From Sphingomonas sp. EC-HK361 (GTDB lineage: Bacteria; Pseudomonadota; Alphaproteobacteria; Sphingomonadales; Sphingomonadaceae): a DNA stretch of 64,000 nucleotides. Positions within the stretch are counted from its first letter, which is position 1; each line of letters starts with the position of its first letter. Where the stretch lies: contig NZ_LR701494.1 in assembly GCF_902498785.1 (NCBI RefSeq), forward strand, positions 991,022 through 1,055,021, read 5' to 3'. A program made the translations under genes and the position numbers. Below the pieces are notes generated by a model that was not told the DNA's origin, did not search any database, and saw only the letters and a list, made by a program, of their open reading frames with translations. Below, in pieces: positions 9,170 to 16,737 of this stretch.

Positions 9170-9607
9170 ATGAAGTTTCTTTTGCTGGCGGCTGCTGCCG
9201 TCATCGCCACGCCATTGATGGCACAGACCCAGACAACCCCGCCGGCAGACCCTGCGATGCAGACCGCTCCGGCCACGGACCCGGCCATGCAGACGCCGCC
9301 CGCGGCTGACCCGGCGCAGACGCCGCCGGCCGATCCGTCGGCCCAGACGGCCCCTGCCGCCCCGGCGGACAGCAGCATGCCGGCAACGATGCCTGCCCCC
9401 ACTACGGGCGGCACCGGCGGCGAGTCTGCCGGCGGATATCAGCCGGCCGGCCCGGCAACGACCGGCACCCCGGCACCGGGCGCAACCGTGCGCTTCCAGC
9501 CGGCGCCCGATCCCGCGACGGCTTTCCCGCCGCCCGCGCCGATGGACAAGTATCCGATGTGCAAGAAGGGTCAGACCGACCACTGCATGCAGCGCGGTGG
9601 CCGTTAA
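9170..9607 (+). CDS. Secreted Pro/Ala/Thr-rich repeat protein, function unknown
   Basis: 145 residues with a clear signal peptide (MKFLLLAAAAVIATPLMAQ). The mature part is low complexity: four or five degenerate units of the type TPPADPAMQTAPA between residues 22 and 60, then Gly/Pro-rich linker. It ends in a short conserved-looking block with two cysteines (MDKYPMCKKGQTDHCMQ). A strong Shine-Dalgarno (GAGGAGA) precedes ATG 9170. Codon use is like its neighbours. Similar proteins occur in sphingomonads with no assigned function; the Cys pair and the disordered tether suggest a periplasmic or surface role (inference). Confidence 0.7.
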   Translation: MKFLLLAAAAVIATPLMAQTQTTPPADPAMQTAPATDPAMQTPPAADPAQTPPADPSAQTAPAAPADSSMPATMPAPTTGGTGGESAGGYQPAGPATTGTPAPGATVRFQPAPDPATAFPPPAPMDKYPMCKKGQTDHCMQRGGR

Positions 9608-9621
9608 GGCTTGACGCACAC

Positions 9622-9648
9622 GTCAATCGGGCATTGCGCCCGACTGAC
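9622..9648 (+). terminator. Hairpin downstream of the small secreted protein
   Basis: GTCA and TCGGGC (9622-9632) pair with GCCCGA and TGAC (9638-9648) around a 5-base loop with one internal mismatch. There is no U-tract directly after it, so it is a weak terminator or a 3' stabilising hairpin. It is followed 13 bp later by a second, stronger hairpin. Confidence 0.45.
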
Positions 9649-9660
9649 GGCTGATTAAGG

Positions 9661-9697
9661 AAGGGCGCTCATTCTTCACGAAGGAGCGCCCTTTCTC
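9661..9697 (+). terminator. Strong terminator-like hairpin overlapping the SDR ribosome-binding site
   Basis: AAGGGCGCTC (9661-9670) is fully complementary to GAGCGCCCTT (9684-9693), with a 13-base loop and TTTCTC after it, which has the form of an intrinsic terminator. The only Shine-Dalgarno for the next gene, AAGGAG at 9681-9686, lies in the loop and the first bases of the descending stem, and the ATG is at 9698. The hairpin could therefore end the upstream transcript and also mask translation initiation of the SDR gene (inference). Confidence 0.6.
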
Positions 9698-10594
9698 ATG
9701 CCTATCCGCTTCGACAACAAGGTCGCGATCGTCACCGGCGCTGGCGGCGGTCTCGGTCGCGCCTATGCGCTGGAACTCGCGCGGCGCGGCGCGAAGGTCG
9801 TCGTCAACGATCTCGGCGGTGCGCGTGACGGCACCGGCCATTCCGACGCGGCGCTGAAGGTTGTCGAGGAAATCGAGGCAGCCGGCGGCGAGGCGATGTC
9901 GAACGGCGGCAGCGTCGCCGAATATGACCAGATGGTCGAGATGGTCGCGAAGGCCCGGGAAAAGTGGGGCGGTGTCCATATCCTCATCAACAATGCCGGC
10001 GTCCTGCGCGACAAGACCTTTGCCAAGATGGAGTCCGCCGATTTCGAGTTCGTGGTGAAGGTCCACCTCATCGGCTCGGCGATGGCGACAAAGGCGTGCT
10101 GGGAAACCATGCGCGAGCAGAATTACGGCCGCATCCTGATGACGGCATCGTCGACCGGGCTGTTCGGCAATTTCGGCCAGGCGAACTACGGCGCCGCGAA
10201 GCTCGGCCTCGCCGGCCTGACCAAGACGCTGTATCTCGAAGGCGCGAAGAACAACATCAAGGTCAACACGATCGCCCCCGTCGCGGGCACGCGGATGACC
10301 GAAGACCTGTTCCCGGCCGAGGCGTTCAAGGCCTTCGCACCCGAAAAGGTCGTCCCAGCCGCGCTATACCTCGTGTCGGAGGACGCCCCTTCCAACGCGA
10401 TCGTCGGCGCAGGTGCCGGCGTATTCCAGGCCTCCTACGTCACCTTGACCCAGGGCGCGCTTCTGACCGGCGACGACCTCTCACCGGAAGGGGTCGCGGC
10501 GCACTGGGCCGAGATCGCCGACCGTGCGGGCGAGATCGTCCCCAATTCTGGCGCCGAACAGTCGATGCTGATCGGGAAGAAACTGCAAGGGTAA
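9698..10594 (+). CDS. Short-chain dehydrogenase/reductase of the peroxisomal multifunctional-enzyme type
   Basis: 298-residue NAD(P)-dependent oxidoreductase. The cofactor motif TGAGGGLG spans residues 13-20, NNAG is at 98-101, and the catalytic set is Ser151, Tyr164 and Lys168 in NYGAAKLG. The segment VNDLGGARDGTGHSD after the second strand is characteristic of the hydroxyacyl-CoA dehydrogenase domain of MFE-2/Fox2-like proteins, so 3-hydroxyacyl-CoA is the likely substrate (family-based inference). The bacterial protein is the dehydrogenase domain alone; no hydratase domain is fused or adjacent. It appears to be a single-gene transcript with its ribosome-binding site inside a hairpin. Confidence 0.85.
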   Translation: MPIRFDNKVAIVTGAGGGLGRAYALELARRGAKVVVNDLGGARDGTGHSDAALKVVEEIEAAGGEAMSNGGSVAEYDQMVEMVAKAREKWGGVHILINNAGVLRDKTFAKMESADFEFVVKVHLIGSAMATKACWETMREQNYGRILMTASSTGLFGNFGQANYGAAKLGLAGLTKTLYLEGAKNNIKVNTIAPVAGTRMTEDLFPAEAFKAFAPEKVVPAALYLVSEDAPSNAIVGAGAGVFQASYVTLTQGALLTGDDLSPEGVAAHWAEIADRAGEIVPNSGAEQSMLIGKKLQG

Positions 10595-10834
10595 GCAGCG
10601 GGTCGGTTTTGCATCCGTTGCACACCTTAGCGAATACCGCTATCGGGGGCTGTCGGAAAAGGCAGTCTCGGTTTGGTAAGCCCGAGGCCTTTCGGTAACG
10701 AAAGCTCTGGTCTTTGGCCTCGCGCTTGAGACCCCCACGACGAGCATTGGCGCTGTGCAGGCGTCCCAATGTTCGTCCGTGCGGGTCGCCAGTTCGGGAA
10801 ACGCTCCGGTCGAACATCGACAAGGAGCGTATTT

Positions 10835-12394
10835 GTGTCCCGATCCGATTCCGCATTCGAAACCTATGACGTGGTGATCGCCGGTGCCGGTCCAGTGGGC
10901 TTGTTCCTCGCGTGCGAGTTGCAGTCCGCGGGCTGCTCGGTCGTCATCCTCGAAAAGGCACCGCATCCCGGCTCACCGCTGAAAGACCTGCCGTTCGGGC
11001 TGCGTGGCCTCACCGTGCCGACGATGGAGCATTTCGATCGTCGCGGTCTGCTGGGCGCGCTTGGAGATCGCGCGGCCGGGAGTCAGCCGCCCGTGACGCC
11101 GGATCGGACACACATCCAGCGCCGTCCGGCCGGTCATTTCGCGGGCATCCCGTTCTTCCACGATCAGATCGACAATGCGACATGGCCCTATCGTCTGCCC
11201 GGCCCGATCACCGCCATCGCGGCTGATATGGCGAGCATCGAAACCGTGCTTGCAGCACGCGCCGACGCACTAGGCGTGTTGATCCGGCGCGGTTGCAGCG
11301 TCGAGGGTTGCGCGCAGTCGCCCGATGGCGTGACCGTTCAGACAACTGACGGCACGATCCGTGGCCGCTGGCTCGTCGGTTGCGACGGCGGGCGCAGCAG
11401 GGTGCGCAAGGCGAGCGGAATCGCATTTGTCGGGACCGACTCGGAATTCACCGGCTATTCCGTTCAGGTTGAACTCGGTGGCCCGGAATCGCTCAACGTC
11501 GGCCGACATTACACGGCGACGGGCATGTATACCTACGCAGCGCCTGATACGATCGCGATGGTCGATTTCGATGGCGGCGCGTGCCATCGGACCGTCCCGA
11601 TCACGCGCGAACATGTCGAGGGCGTGCTACGCAAAATCTCCGGCATCGATGTTGTCGTCCGATCCCTGAAACTGGCGACCACCTGGACCGATCGCGCCTG
11701 TCAGGCAGTCGAATATCGCCGGGGTCGCATATTGCTGGCCGGCGATGCTGCGCACATCCATTCGCCGCTGGGCGGACAGGGTCTGAACCTCGGGCTCGGC
11801 GATGCCATGAACCTCGGCTGGAAACTGGCGGCGACCATTCGTGGCGATGCGCCGCCCGATCTGCTGGATAGCTATACCAGCGAGCGGCGTCCGATCGGCG
11901 CACAGGTGCTCGACTGGTCCCGCGCTCAGGTCGCGCTGATGCGACCGACGCGGAGCACTCGCGCGCTGGAAGGCATCATGCGCGCCCTGATCGATACGCG
12001 GGATGGCGCACGCTATTTTGCCGAGCGGTCCAGTGGGATTGGCCTGCGATATGATATCGGAGGCAACCATCCGCTGATCGGCCGCAGCGCACCCGACTTC
12101 GATCTGGTCGACGGCACGAGGCTGAACGCGCATTTTCGCTCCGGCCGCGGTGTGTTGCTCGATTTCGAAGGGTGTCCGGCGTTGCAAGACCTAACCGGCC
12201 ATCGGCAGTGGCAGTTGGCCTATGTTGCGGTCGACGCCAGGGATCGGCTTGGCGTTCGGGCCATGATGGCGCGTCCCGATGGCATCGTTGCATGGGTCAG
12301 CCCGACCGATCCGAACGACGAGACCGCCGAGGATGCCGCGATGCGGTGGTTTGGCGCGGTCGAAGAACAAGGCTCGTCTGTATTGCCCACTTAA
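10835..12394 (+). CDS. FAD-dependent aromatic-ring hydroxylase-type monooxygenase
   Basis: 519 residues from GTG 10835, which has AAGGAG 7 bases upstream; an in-frame extension back to 10769 has no comparable ribosome-binding site. The FAD-binding GAGPVG lies at residues 17-22, the DG motif is VGCDGGRSRVRKASG, and the GD motif is LAGDAAHIHSPLGGQG followed by NLGLGDAMNLGWKLA. The C-terminal about 110 residues, beginning near RSAPDFDLVDG, look like the thioredoxin-fold tail of phenol hydroxylase/MhpA-type enzymes. A polyketide or aromatic substrate is likely but cannot be named. It stands alone, with a 240-bp upstream region (10595-10834) in which I see no gene. Confidence 0.85.
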   Translation: MSRSDSAFETYDVVIAGAGPVGLFLACELQSAGCSVVILEKAPHPGSPLKDLPFGLRGLTVPTMEHFDRRGLLGALGDRAAGSQPPVTPDRTHIQRRPAGHFAGIPFFHDQIDNATWPYRLPGPITAIAADMASIETVLAARADALGVLIRRGCSVEGCAQSPDGVTVQTTDGTIRGRWLVGCDGGRSRVRKASGIAFVGTDSEFTGYSVQVELGGPESLNVGRHYTATGMYTYAAPDTIAMVDFDGGACHRTVPITREHVEGVLRKISGIDVVVRSLKLATTWTDRACQAVEYRRGRILLAGDAAHIHSPLGGQGLNLGLGDAMNLGWKLAATIRGDAPPDLLDSYTSERRPIGAQVLDWSRAQVALMRPTRSTRALEGIMRALIDTRDGARYFAERSSGIGLRYDIGGNHPLIGRSAPDFDLVDGTRLNAHFRSGRGVLLDFEGCPALQDLTGHRQWQLAYVAVDARDRLGVRAMMARPDGIVAWVSPTDPNDETAEDAAMRWFGAVEEQGSSVLPT

Positions 12395-12436
12395 TACACT
12401 CGTGTTACGTTTCACGCTCAACAGGGAGAGGACCGC

Positions 12437-13468
12437 ATGTATAGCGAAAGCGATATCGACGGCGCGGTGGCGGCGGGGGTGATGCCTGCCGCCACCGCGA
12501 CCGCGTTCCGCAATCACGTCGCCGGGGGGCGCAACACGCCGGCGGTGGATGAGGAGCATTTCCGGCTGCTGACCGGGTTCAACGATATCTTCGTCGCCAT
12601 CGCGATCGGGCTGCTGCTCGTCGCGCTGATGCAGATCGGGACGACGATCGCAAACCCGATCGGCGGCGTGCTGGTGGCCGCGGCTTCGTGGGGACTGGCC
12701 GAATATTTCACCACGCGCCGGCGCATGGCGCTGCCGAGCATCCTGTTGCTGTTGGGCTTCGTAGGCGGCGTCGTTGCCGCACTCGGCGCGACGATCGAAA
12801 TGATCGCGCCGCATATCTCCGATCGCGCCGGCGCGATCGCCGCGTCTGGCGTGGCACTGGCTGCGGCCGGTGCGGCGTGGGTCCATTGGCGCCGCTTCAT
12901 GGTGCCGATCACGATCGCGGCGCTCGCCGTGGCGGTGGTTGCGGTCGTCGTCGCGCTCGCGATCGCGGCAGTGCCCGGGGTGAAGGAGGCGATCTGGCCG
13001 GTACTGCTCGTCTGCGGGGTCGCGGTGTTCGCGCTCGCCATGCGCTGGGATCTGTCGGACCGGGAGCGGACGACCCGCCGCGCCGACGTCGCCTTCTGGC
13101 TCCATCTGGCTGCCGCACCGATGATCGCGCACCCGATCTTCCAGATGCTCGGCGTATTCGGCAACGAGATCGGTCTTGGCGTCGCGCTGATCGTGCTCGC
13201 GCTCTACCTCGTCTTCGCCTTCGTCGCGCTCGCGATCGATCGGCGCGCGCTTCTCGTCTCGGGGCTCGCCTATGTGCTCTACGCGATGTTCTCGGTCCTG
13301 CGATCGGCAGGGACTGTGGAGCTCTCCGCAGCGTTCACGGGCCTGATCATCGGCTCCGCGCTGCTGACGCTCTCCGCCTTCTGGCATCCGATGCGCCGCA
13401 TGGTCGTCGGGACGCTCGGCGACATGGGCAAGCGACTGCCCCCGGTCCAGACGCTGGCGATGGCCTGA
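12437..13468 (+). CDS. Polytopic membrane protein, function unknown
   Basis: 343 residues. A hydrophilic N-terminus of about 45 residues (starting MYSESDIDGAVAAGVMPAATA) precedes roughly ten hydrophobic helices that fill the rest, including FVAIAIGLLLVALMQIG, ILLLLGFVGGVVAALGA and LGVALIVLALYLVFAFVALA. The short charged domain followed by paired helices resembles DUF2157-like membrane proteins in layout, but I do not recognise the family. ATG 12437 follows GGGAGAGG. A perfect UUCG-loop hairpin follows its stop and separates it from the convergent DUF2794 gene. Confidence 0.75.
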   Translation: MYSESDIDGAVAAGVMPAATATAFRNHVAGGRNTPAVDEEHFRLLTGFNDIFVAIAIGLLLVALMQIGTTIANPIGGVLVAAASWGLAEYFTTRRRMALPSILLLLGFVGGVVAALGATIEMIAPHISDRAGAIAASGVALAAAGAAWVHWRRFMVPITIAALAVAVVAVVVALAIAAVPGVKEAIWPVLLVCGVAVFALAMRWDLSDRERTTRRADVAFWLHLAAAPMIAHPIFQMLGVFGNEIGLGVALIVLALYLVFAFVALAIDRRALLVSGLAYVLYAMFSVLRSAGTVELSAAFTGLIIGSALLTLSAFWHPMRRMVVGTLGDMGKRLPPVQTLAMA

Positions 13469-13476
13469 GCGACCGA

Positions 13477-13500
13477 CCCCTCCCGGTTCGCCGGGAGGGG
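13477..13500. terminator. Bidirectional hairpin between convergent genes
   Basis: CCCCTCCCGG (13477-13486) pairs perfectly with CCGGGAGGGG (13491-13500) around a TTCG tetraloop, an exceptionally stable form. It lies between the stop of the membrane protein gene (+) and the stop of the DUF2794 gene (-), and fits a shared terminator, though it lacks a long T-run on either side. Confidence 0.7.
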
Positions 13501-13845
13501 CTATTCCTCGACGAGCTTCAGCAGCCGGCGCTCGACCGGCGCCAGCACGGGGCCAAGCTCGCTGCCGCGCTTCAGCACGGAGCCATGCTCGCCGACCAGC
13601 GCCCACATGCCCTGCCGGTTGCGGAGTGCCGGACGCTTCTCGATCCGCACCTCGGGCCTCTCGGCGCTGCGCCGGAATGCCGCGAAGACCGCCGCGTCAC
13701 GGTTGAATTCGATGGCATAGTCCCGCCAGTGCCCGGCTGCGACCATCCGGCCGTACAGGTCGAGGATGCGGGTAAGCTCCAGGCGTTCGAACCCGATCTG
13801 GCTGGCCTTGCCGATTGCGGCAGGAAACGGCGTAACGACCCCCAT
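13501..13845 (-). CDS. DUF2794 domain protein
   Basis: 114 residues, matching the size and pattern of the alphaproteobacterial DUF2794 family: ILDLYGRMVAAGHWRDYAIEF, then AVFAAFRRSAERP, RIEKRPALRNRQGMWAL and a LKRG segment. Function is unknown. The start overlaps the cysE stop by one base (TGATG), so the two genes are co-transcribed. There is no signal peptide or membrane segment, so it should be cytoplasmic. Confidence 0.8.
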   Translation of the reverse strand: MGVVTPFPAAIGKASQIGFERLELTRILDLYGRMVAAGHWRDYAIEFNRDAAVFAAFRRSAERPEVRIEKRPALRNRQGMWALVGEHGSVLKRGSELGPVLAPVERRLLKLVEE

Positions 13846-14534
13846 CAGGCGCGGGTCGCCTCACGATCAGGCGCTTCCTGTTCCGCCACCAGCGCATCGA
13901 GCCGCTTGCGCAGCGCCTCGATCTCGCAGCGCAGAAGCTCGACCTTCTGTGTCGCCGGATCGAACGTCTCGCAGCACGGCGTGCCATAAGGAACGAAGCG
14001 CGGCTCGGGCGCCTGCCCGCCCTCGATCATGGTCGCGCGCGCCGGGATGCCGACCATCACCGCGCCCTCCGCGACATCCTTCGTCACCACCGCATTCGCA
14101 CCGATCCGCGACCGCGTGCCGACCGTGATCGGCCCCAGCACCTGCGCGCCGGACCCGATGATCGCACCGTCCAGAATCGTCGGATGCCGTTTGCCCGCGA
14201 CACCGTTGTCGGGGCTCGTCCCGCCGAGCGTGACGCACTGGTAGATGGTGACGTCGTTGCCGATCTCGGCGGTTTCGCCGATCACCACGAAGCCGTGGTC
14301 GATGAAGAAGTTGCGTCCGATCTTCGCGCCGGGGTGGATATCGATCGCGGTCGTCGCGCGCGAAAAATGGTTGATGGCGCGCGCCAGGAAATACAGCCGC
14401 CGCTTGTAGAGCGCGTGCGCGACGCGGTGCCAGCCGAGTGCCCACACACCGGGATAGGTCAGGATTTCGGCACGGCTATGCGGCGCCGGATCGCGGGCAC
14501 GAATCGAATCGAGATAGGCAAATAATCGCGGCAT
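13845..14534 (-). CDS. cysE: Serine O-acetyltransferase
   Basis: 229-residue enzyme making O-acetyl-L-serine from serine and acetyl-CoA for cysteine synthesis. It has the short-form (EpsC-type) layout: helical N-terminus (AEILTYPGVWALGWHRVAH), then the left-handed beta-helix with IDIHPGAKIGRNFFIDHG, VIGETAEIGNDVTIYQCVTLGG and hexapeptide repeats through GIPARATMI. The His in HPGAKIG and in FIDHG are the expected catalytic residues. The C-terminus is a predicted helix. ATG 14534 is chosen because the longer open frame upstream crosses the divergent promoter region and codes for non-family sequence. It precedes DUF2794. Confidence 0.92.
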   Translation of the reverse strand: MPRLFAYLDSIRARDPAPHSRAEILTYPGVWALGWHRVAHALYKRRLYFLARAINHFSRATTAIDIHPGAKIGRNFFIDHGFVVIGETAEIGNDVTIYQCVTLGGTSPDNGVAGKRHPTILDGAIIGSGAQVLGPITVGTRSRIGANAVVTKDVAEGAVMVGIPARATMIEGGQAPEPRFVPYGTPCCETFDPATQKVELLRCEIEALRKRLDALVAEQEAPDREATRA

Positions 14535-14600
14535 CGGCCACGCCCCTTTTCCAACGCGGTGAAAATAGGTCGGCGAACCCGGCTTTGCCAGAGCCGGCGC

Positions 14601-14640
14601 GCATATTTGCCATCGGCAATAAAGTCTATCTATCTTGTAG
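14601..14640. promoter_or_regulatory. AT-rich divergent promoter region between cysE and the TauE/SafE gene
   Basis: A locally AT-rich patch in an otherwise GC-rich window, holding the inverted repeat TTGCC-ATC-GGCAA (14607-14619) and the direct TCTA repeats of GTCTATCTATCTTG (14624-14637). It lies between two divergent genes plausibly linked by sulfur metabolism, so a shared regulator site is possible. No regulator can be named from the sequence. Confidence 0.35.
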
Positions 14641-14685
14641 GCATTGTCTTGCTGCGGCATCCCACACCGGTTTGCAGGAGGTTTG

Positions 14686-15450
14686 ATGCTCGATTGGAGC
14701 CTGGTCGATCTGGAGATGATCCTGCCGTTCATCGCGGTCGGCTTCGCAGCGCAGGTCGTGGACGGCGCGCTGGGCATGGCGTTCGGCGTCATATCGAACA
14801 CGCTGCTGCTGAGCCTGGGGGTGCCACCCGCCGCAGCGTCCGCAGGGGTCCACACGGTCGAAACCTTCACGACCGCGGTATCTGGGATCAGTCACGCGCT
14901 TCACCGCAATGTCCGGTGGAAGATGTTCTTTCGCCTGATGATTCCGGGCGTCATCGGCGGCGCGCTTGGCGCCTATGTCCTGTCGAACATCGATGCCGGC
15001 ATCGCGAAGCCGTTCATCCTCGGCTACCTCGCCCTCATCGGGCTATACCTGCTGTGGCGCGCGATCCGCTACCCGCCGCACCCGCGCGAGCCGAAGATCG
15101 TCGAGCCGCTGGGCTTTGTCGGCGGGTTTCTGGATGCCGCGGGCGGCGGCGGATGGGGGCCGGTCGTGACCTCCAACCTGCTCGTCCAGGGCGCCTCGCC
15201 GCGCGAGACGATCGGCACCGTCAACACCGCCGAGTTCTTCCTGACGCTCACCATATCGGCGACGTTCATCAGCCAGCTTGGCCTCGCGGCCTTCACGCTC
15301 GCCACCGTCGGCCTGCTGATCGGCGGCGTGTGCGCCGCCCCGTTCGGCGCGATGCTGGCAAAGCGCGTGCCGGCGCGGGCTTTGCTGGTGATGGTCGGCA
15401 CGATCCTGACCATCACCAGCCTTTACGGCGTCTATATCGCGACTCGCTGA
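14686..15450 (+). CDS. TauE/SafE-family permease
   Basis: 254-residue membrane protein with about eight hydrophobic segments. Family features are VDGALGMAFGVISNTLLLSLG near the N-terminus and the matching second-half repeat GGFLDAAGGGGWGPVVTSNLL. ATG 14686 follows a perfect AGGAGG at 14676-14681. TauE/SafE proteins export or import small sulfur-containing organic anions such as sulfoacetate or sulfite, and the divergent cysE supports a sulfur role (inference). The 3' end converges on ahpD with only 5 bp between stops. Confidence 0.85.
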   Translation: MLDWSLVDLEMILPFIAVGFAAQVVDGALGMAFGVISNTLLLSLGVPPAAASAGVHTVETFTTAVSGISHALHRNVRWKMFFRLMIPGVIGGALGAYVLSNIDAGIAKPFILGYLALIGLYLLWRAIRYPPHPREPKIVEPLGFVGGFLDAAGGGGWGPVVTSNLLVQGASPRETIGTVNTAEFFLTLTISATFISQLGLAAFTLATVGLLIGGVCAAPFGAMLAKRVPARALLVMVGTILTITSLYGVYIATR

Positions 15451-15455
15451 GCCCG

Positions 15456-15977
15456 TCAGTTGAGCGCGGAATGGACCGTCGCGACCGCCGTCATGACCGC
15501 GCCGATGCGGACCGACGTCTGGATGATGTCGGCGGAGACGCCAGCGCCCTTCAGCACGGCCTCGTGCGCGTCGATGCAGCGGCCGCAGCCGTTCATCGCG
15601 CTCACCGCCAGGCTGAACAGCTCGAAATCGACCTTCTCGATTCCCGGCTGGCCGATGACGTTCATCCGCAGCTTCGCCGGCATCCTGGCGTATTCCTCGT
15701 TCCCGGCGAGGTGGGTGAACCGGTAATAGACGTTGTTCATCGCCATCACCGCAGCCGCGGCCCGCGCGGCATTTGCGGCCTCCGCCGACAGCTTCGGCGC
15801 GCATTCTGCCTCGGCGGCATCGACCAGCGGCTTGTGGCCGGTCGCATGCGCGCAGGCCAGGAACAGCCCGAACTTGCGCTGATCGGATAGTTGCGGCTCG
15901 TTCAGCAGCGATCCGACGTTCAGCCGCACGTCCTTGGCGAAATCGGGAAGCGTTCCCGCGAAATCCTTGAGCGACAT
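15456..15977 (-). CDS. ahpD: Alkyl hydroperoxide reductase AhpD
   Basis: 173-residue carboxymuconolactone-decarboxylase-fold peroxidase and AhpC reductant. The redox motif NGCGRCIDAHE puts Cys131, Cys134 and His138 almost exactly at the catalytic positions of M. tuberculosis AhpD (130, 133, 137). The proton-relay Glu is in LVDAAEAECAP. ATG 15977 has AGGAGA upstream. It is downstream of ahpC on the same strand, separated by 71 bp containing a terminator-like hairpin, so expression relative to ahpC may be attenuated. Confidence 0.93.
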   Translation of the reverse strand: MSLKDFAGTLPDFAKDVRLNVGSLLNEPQLSDQRKFGLFLACAHATGHKPLVDAAEAECAPKLSAEAANAARAAAAVMAMNNVYYRFTHLAGNEEYARMPAKLRMNVIGQPGIEKVDFELFSLAVSAMNGCGRCIDAHEAVLKGAGVSADIIQTSVRIGAVMTAVATVHSALN

Positions 15978-16000
15978 GGGAAAGTCTCCTGTGAGCAACG

Positions 16001-16031
16001 AAAAGGGGCGCAGGATTTCCTCCCGCGCCCC
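16001..16031 (-). terminator. Hairpin with U-tract between ahpC and ahpD
   Basis: Read on the minus strand, GGGGCGC (16031-16025) pairs with GCGCCCC (16011-16005) around a 13-base loop and is followed by TTTT (16004-16001). This is an intrinsic terminator form placed inside the ahpCD transcription unit, 24 bp before the ahpD start. It would lower ahpD relative to ahpC. Confidence 0.65.
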
Positions 16032-16048
16032 AACTCTATGCGGGTCGG

Positions 16049-16594
16049 TTACGCCGCGATCTTCAGCACGTCGTCGCCCTTGTTCCAGTTGCACGGGCAA
16101 AGCTCGTCCGTCTGGAGCGCGTCGAGCACGCGCAGCGTCTCGGCCGGGTTGCGGCCGACGTTCAGCCCGTTGACCTGCACTGCCTGGATCACATTGTCCG
16201 GATCGATGATGAACGTCGCGCGGAACGCGACATGCTCGGCCTTGTCGAGGATGCCGAGCGCGTCGGCGAGCTTCGCCCCGTTATCGGCAAGCCACGGGAA
16301 GTCCGCCGCGGCGAGGTCCGGGTCCGACTTGCGCCAGGCGAGGTGAACGTGCGCGGTGTCGGTCGACGCACCGATCAGCACCGCATCGCGATCCTCGAAA
16401 TCGCCTTTGATGTCGCTGTAGCCGACGATCTCGGTCGGGCAGACGAAGGTGAAGTCCTTCGGCCAGTAGAACAGCACCTTCCACTTGCCCGGATAGGCGG
16501 TGGTCAGATCGAGCGTCTCGCCCGCGGGAAGTGCGTCGGTGCCCTGCTGGACGGGAATTGTGATGGCGGGAAACTGATCGCCGATGGTGAGCAT
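16049..16594 (-). CDS. ahpC: Peroxiredoxin AhpC
   Basis: 181-residue 2-Cys peroxiredoxin reducing hydrogen peroxide and organic hydroperoxides. The peroxidatic Cys52 is in FTFVCPTEI, the catalytic Arg is in VAFRATFIID, and the C-terminal resolving region is DELCPCNWNKGD. A CPC motif near the C-terminus is typical of AhpC proteins that use AhpD rather than AhpF. It is divergent from oxyR across a 143-bp region with a candidate OxyR site, so peroxide induction is expected. Confidence 0.94.
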   Translation of the reverse strand: MLTIGDQFPAITIPVQQGTDALPAGETLDLTTAYPGKWKVLFYWPKDFTFVCPTEIVGYSDIKGDFEDRDAVLIGASTDTAHVHLAWRKSDPDLAAADFPWLADNGAKLADALGILDKAEHVAFRATFIIDPDNVIQAVQVNGLNVGRNPAETLRVLDALQTDELCPCNWNKGDDVLKIAA

Positions 16595-16674
16595 GGTGGC
16601 CTCCGTATGGAATGGGTCACCTCAGTCACACCCTCTCGCGCCGGCTCTTCGCCGTGTCGTTGACGGGGGGCGAT

Positions 16675-16727
16675 ATAGACGGTGGATTAATCGATCCAAT
16701 AGCCTATTTCATAAATATCGATCGATT
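16675..16727. promoter_or_regulatory. Candidate OxyR operator in the ahpC-oxyR divergent promoter
   Basis: The intergenic region is AT-rich and symmetrical. AATCGATC at 16689-16696 is an exact inverted repeat of GATCGATT at 16720-16727, enclosing 23 bases. ATAG occurs at 16675-16678 and 16699-16702, with CTAT at 16704-16707, elements of the ATAG/CTAT OxyR motif, although the spacing does not fit the E. coli consensus exactly. The position between divergent oxyR and ahpC is the classic location. Confidence 0.5.
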
Positions 16728-16737
16728 GAGGCAATCA

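Noticed and set aside
10595-10834. Possible small gene or mobile-element remnant between the SDR and monooxygenase genes
   Set aside because: No frame with a ribosome-binding site, no terminal inverted repeats and no transposase-like residues were found.
13477-13500. Possible CRISPR-like or attachment site made of palindromes
   Set aside because: Only one hairpin with a UUCG loop between convergent genes; no spaced direct repeats. No CRISPR array was found anywhere in the window.
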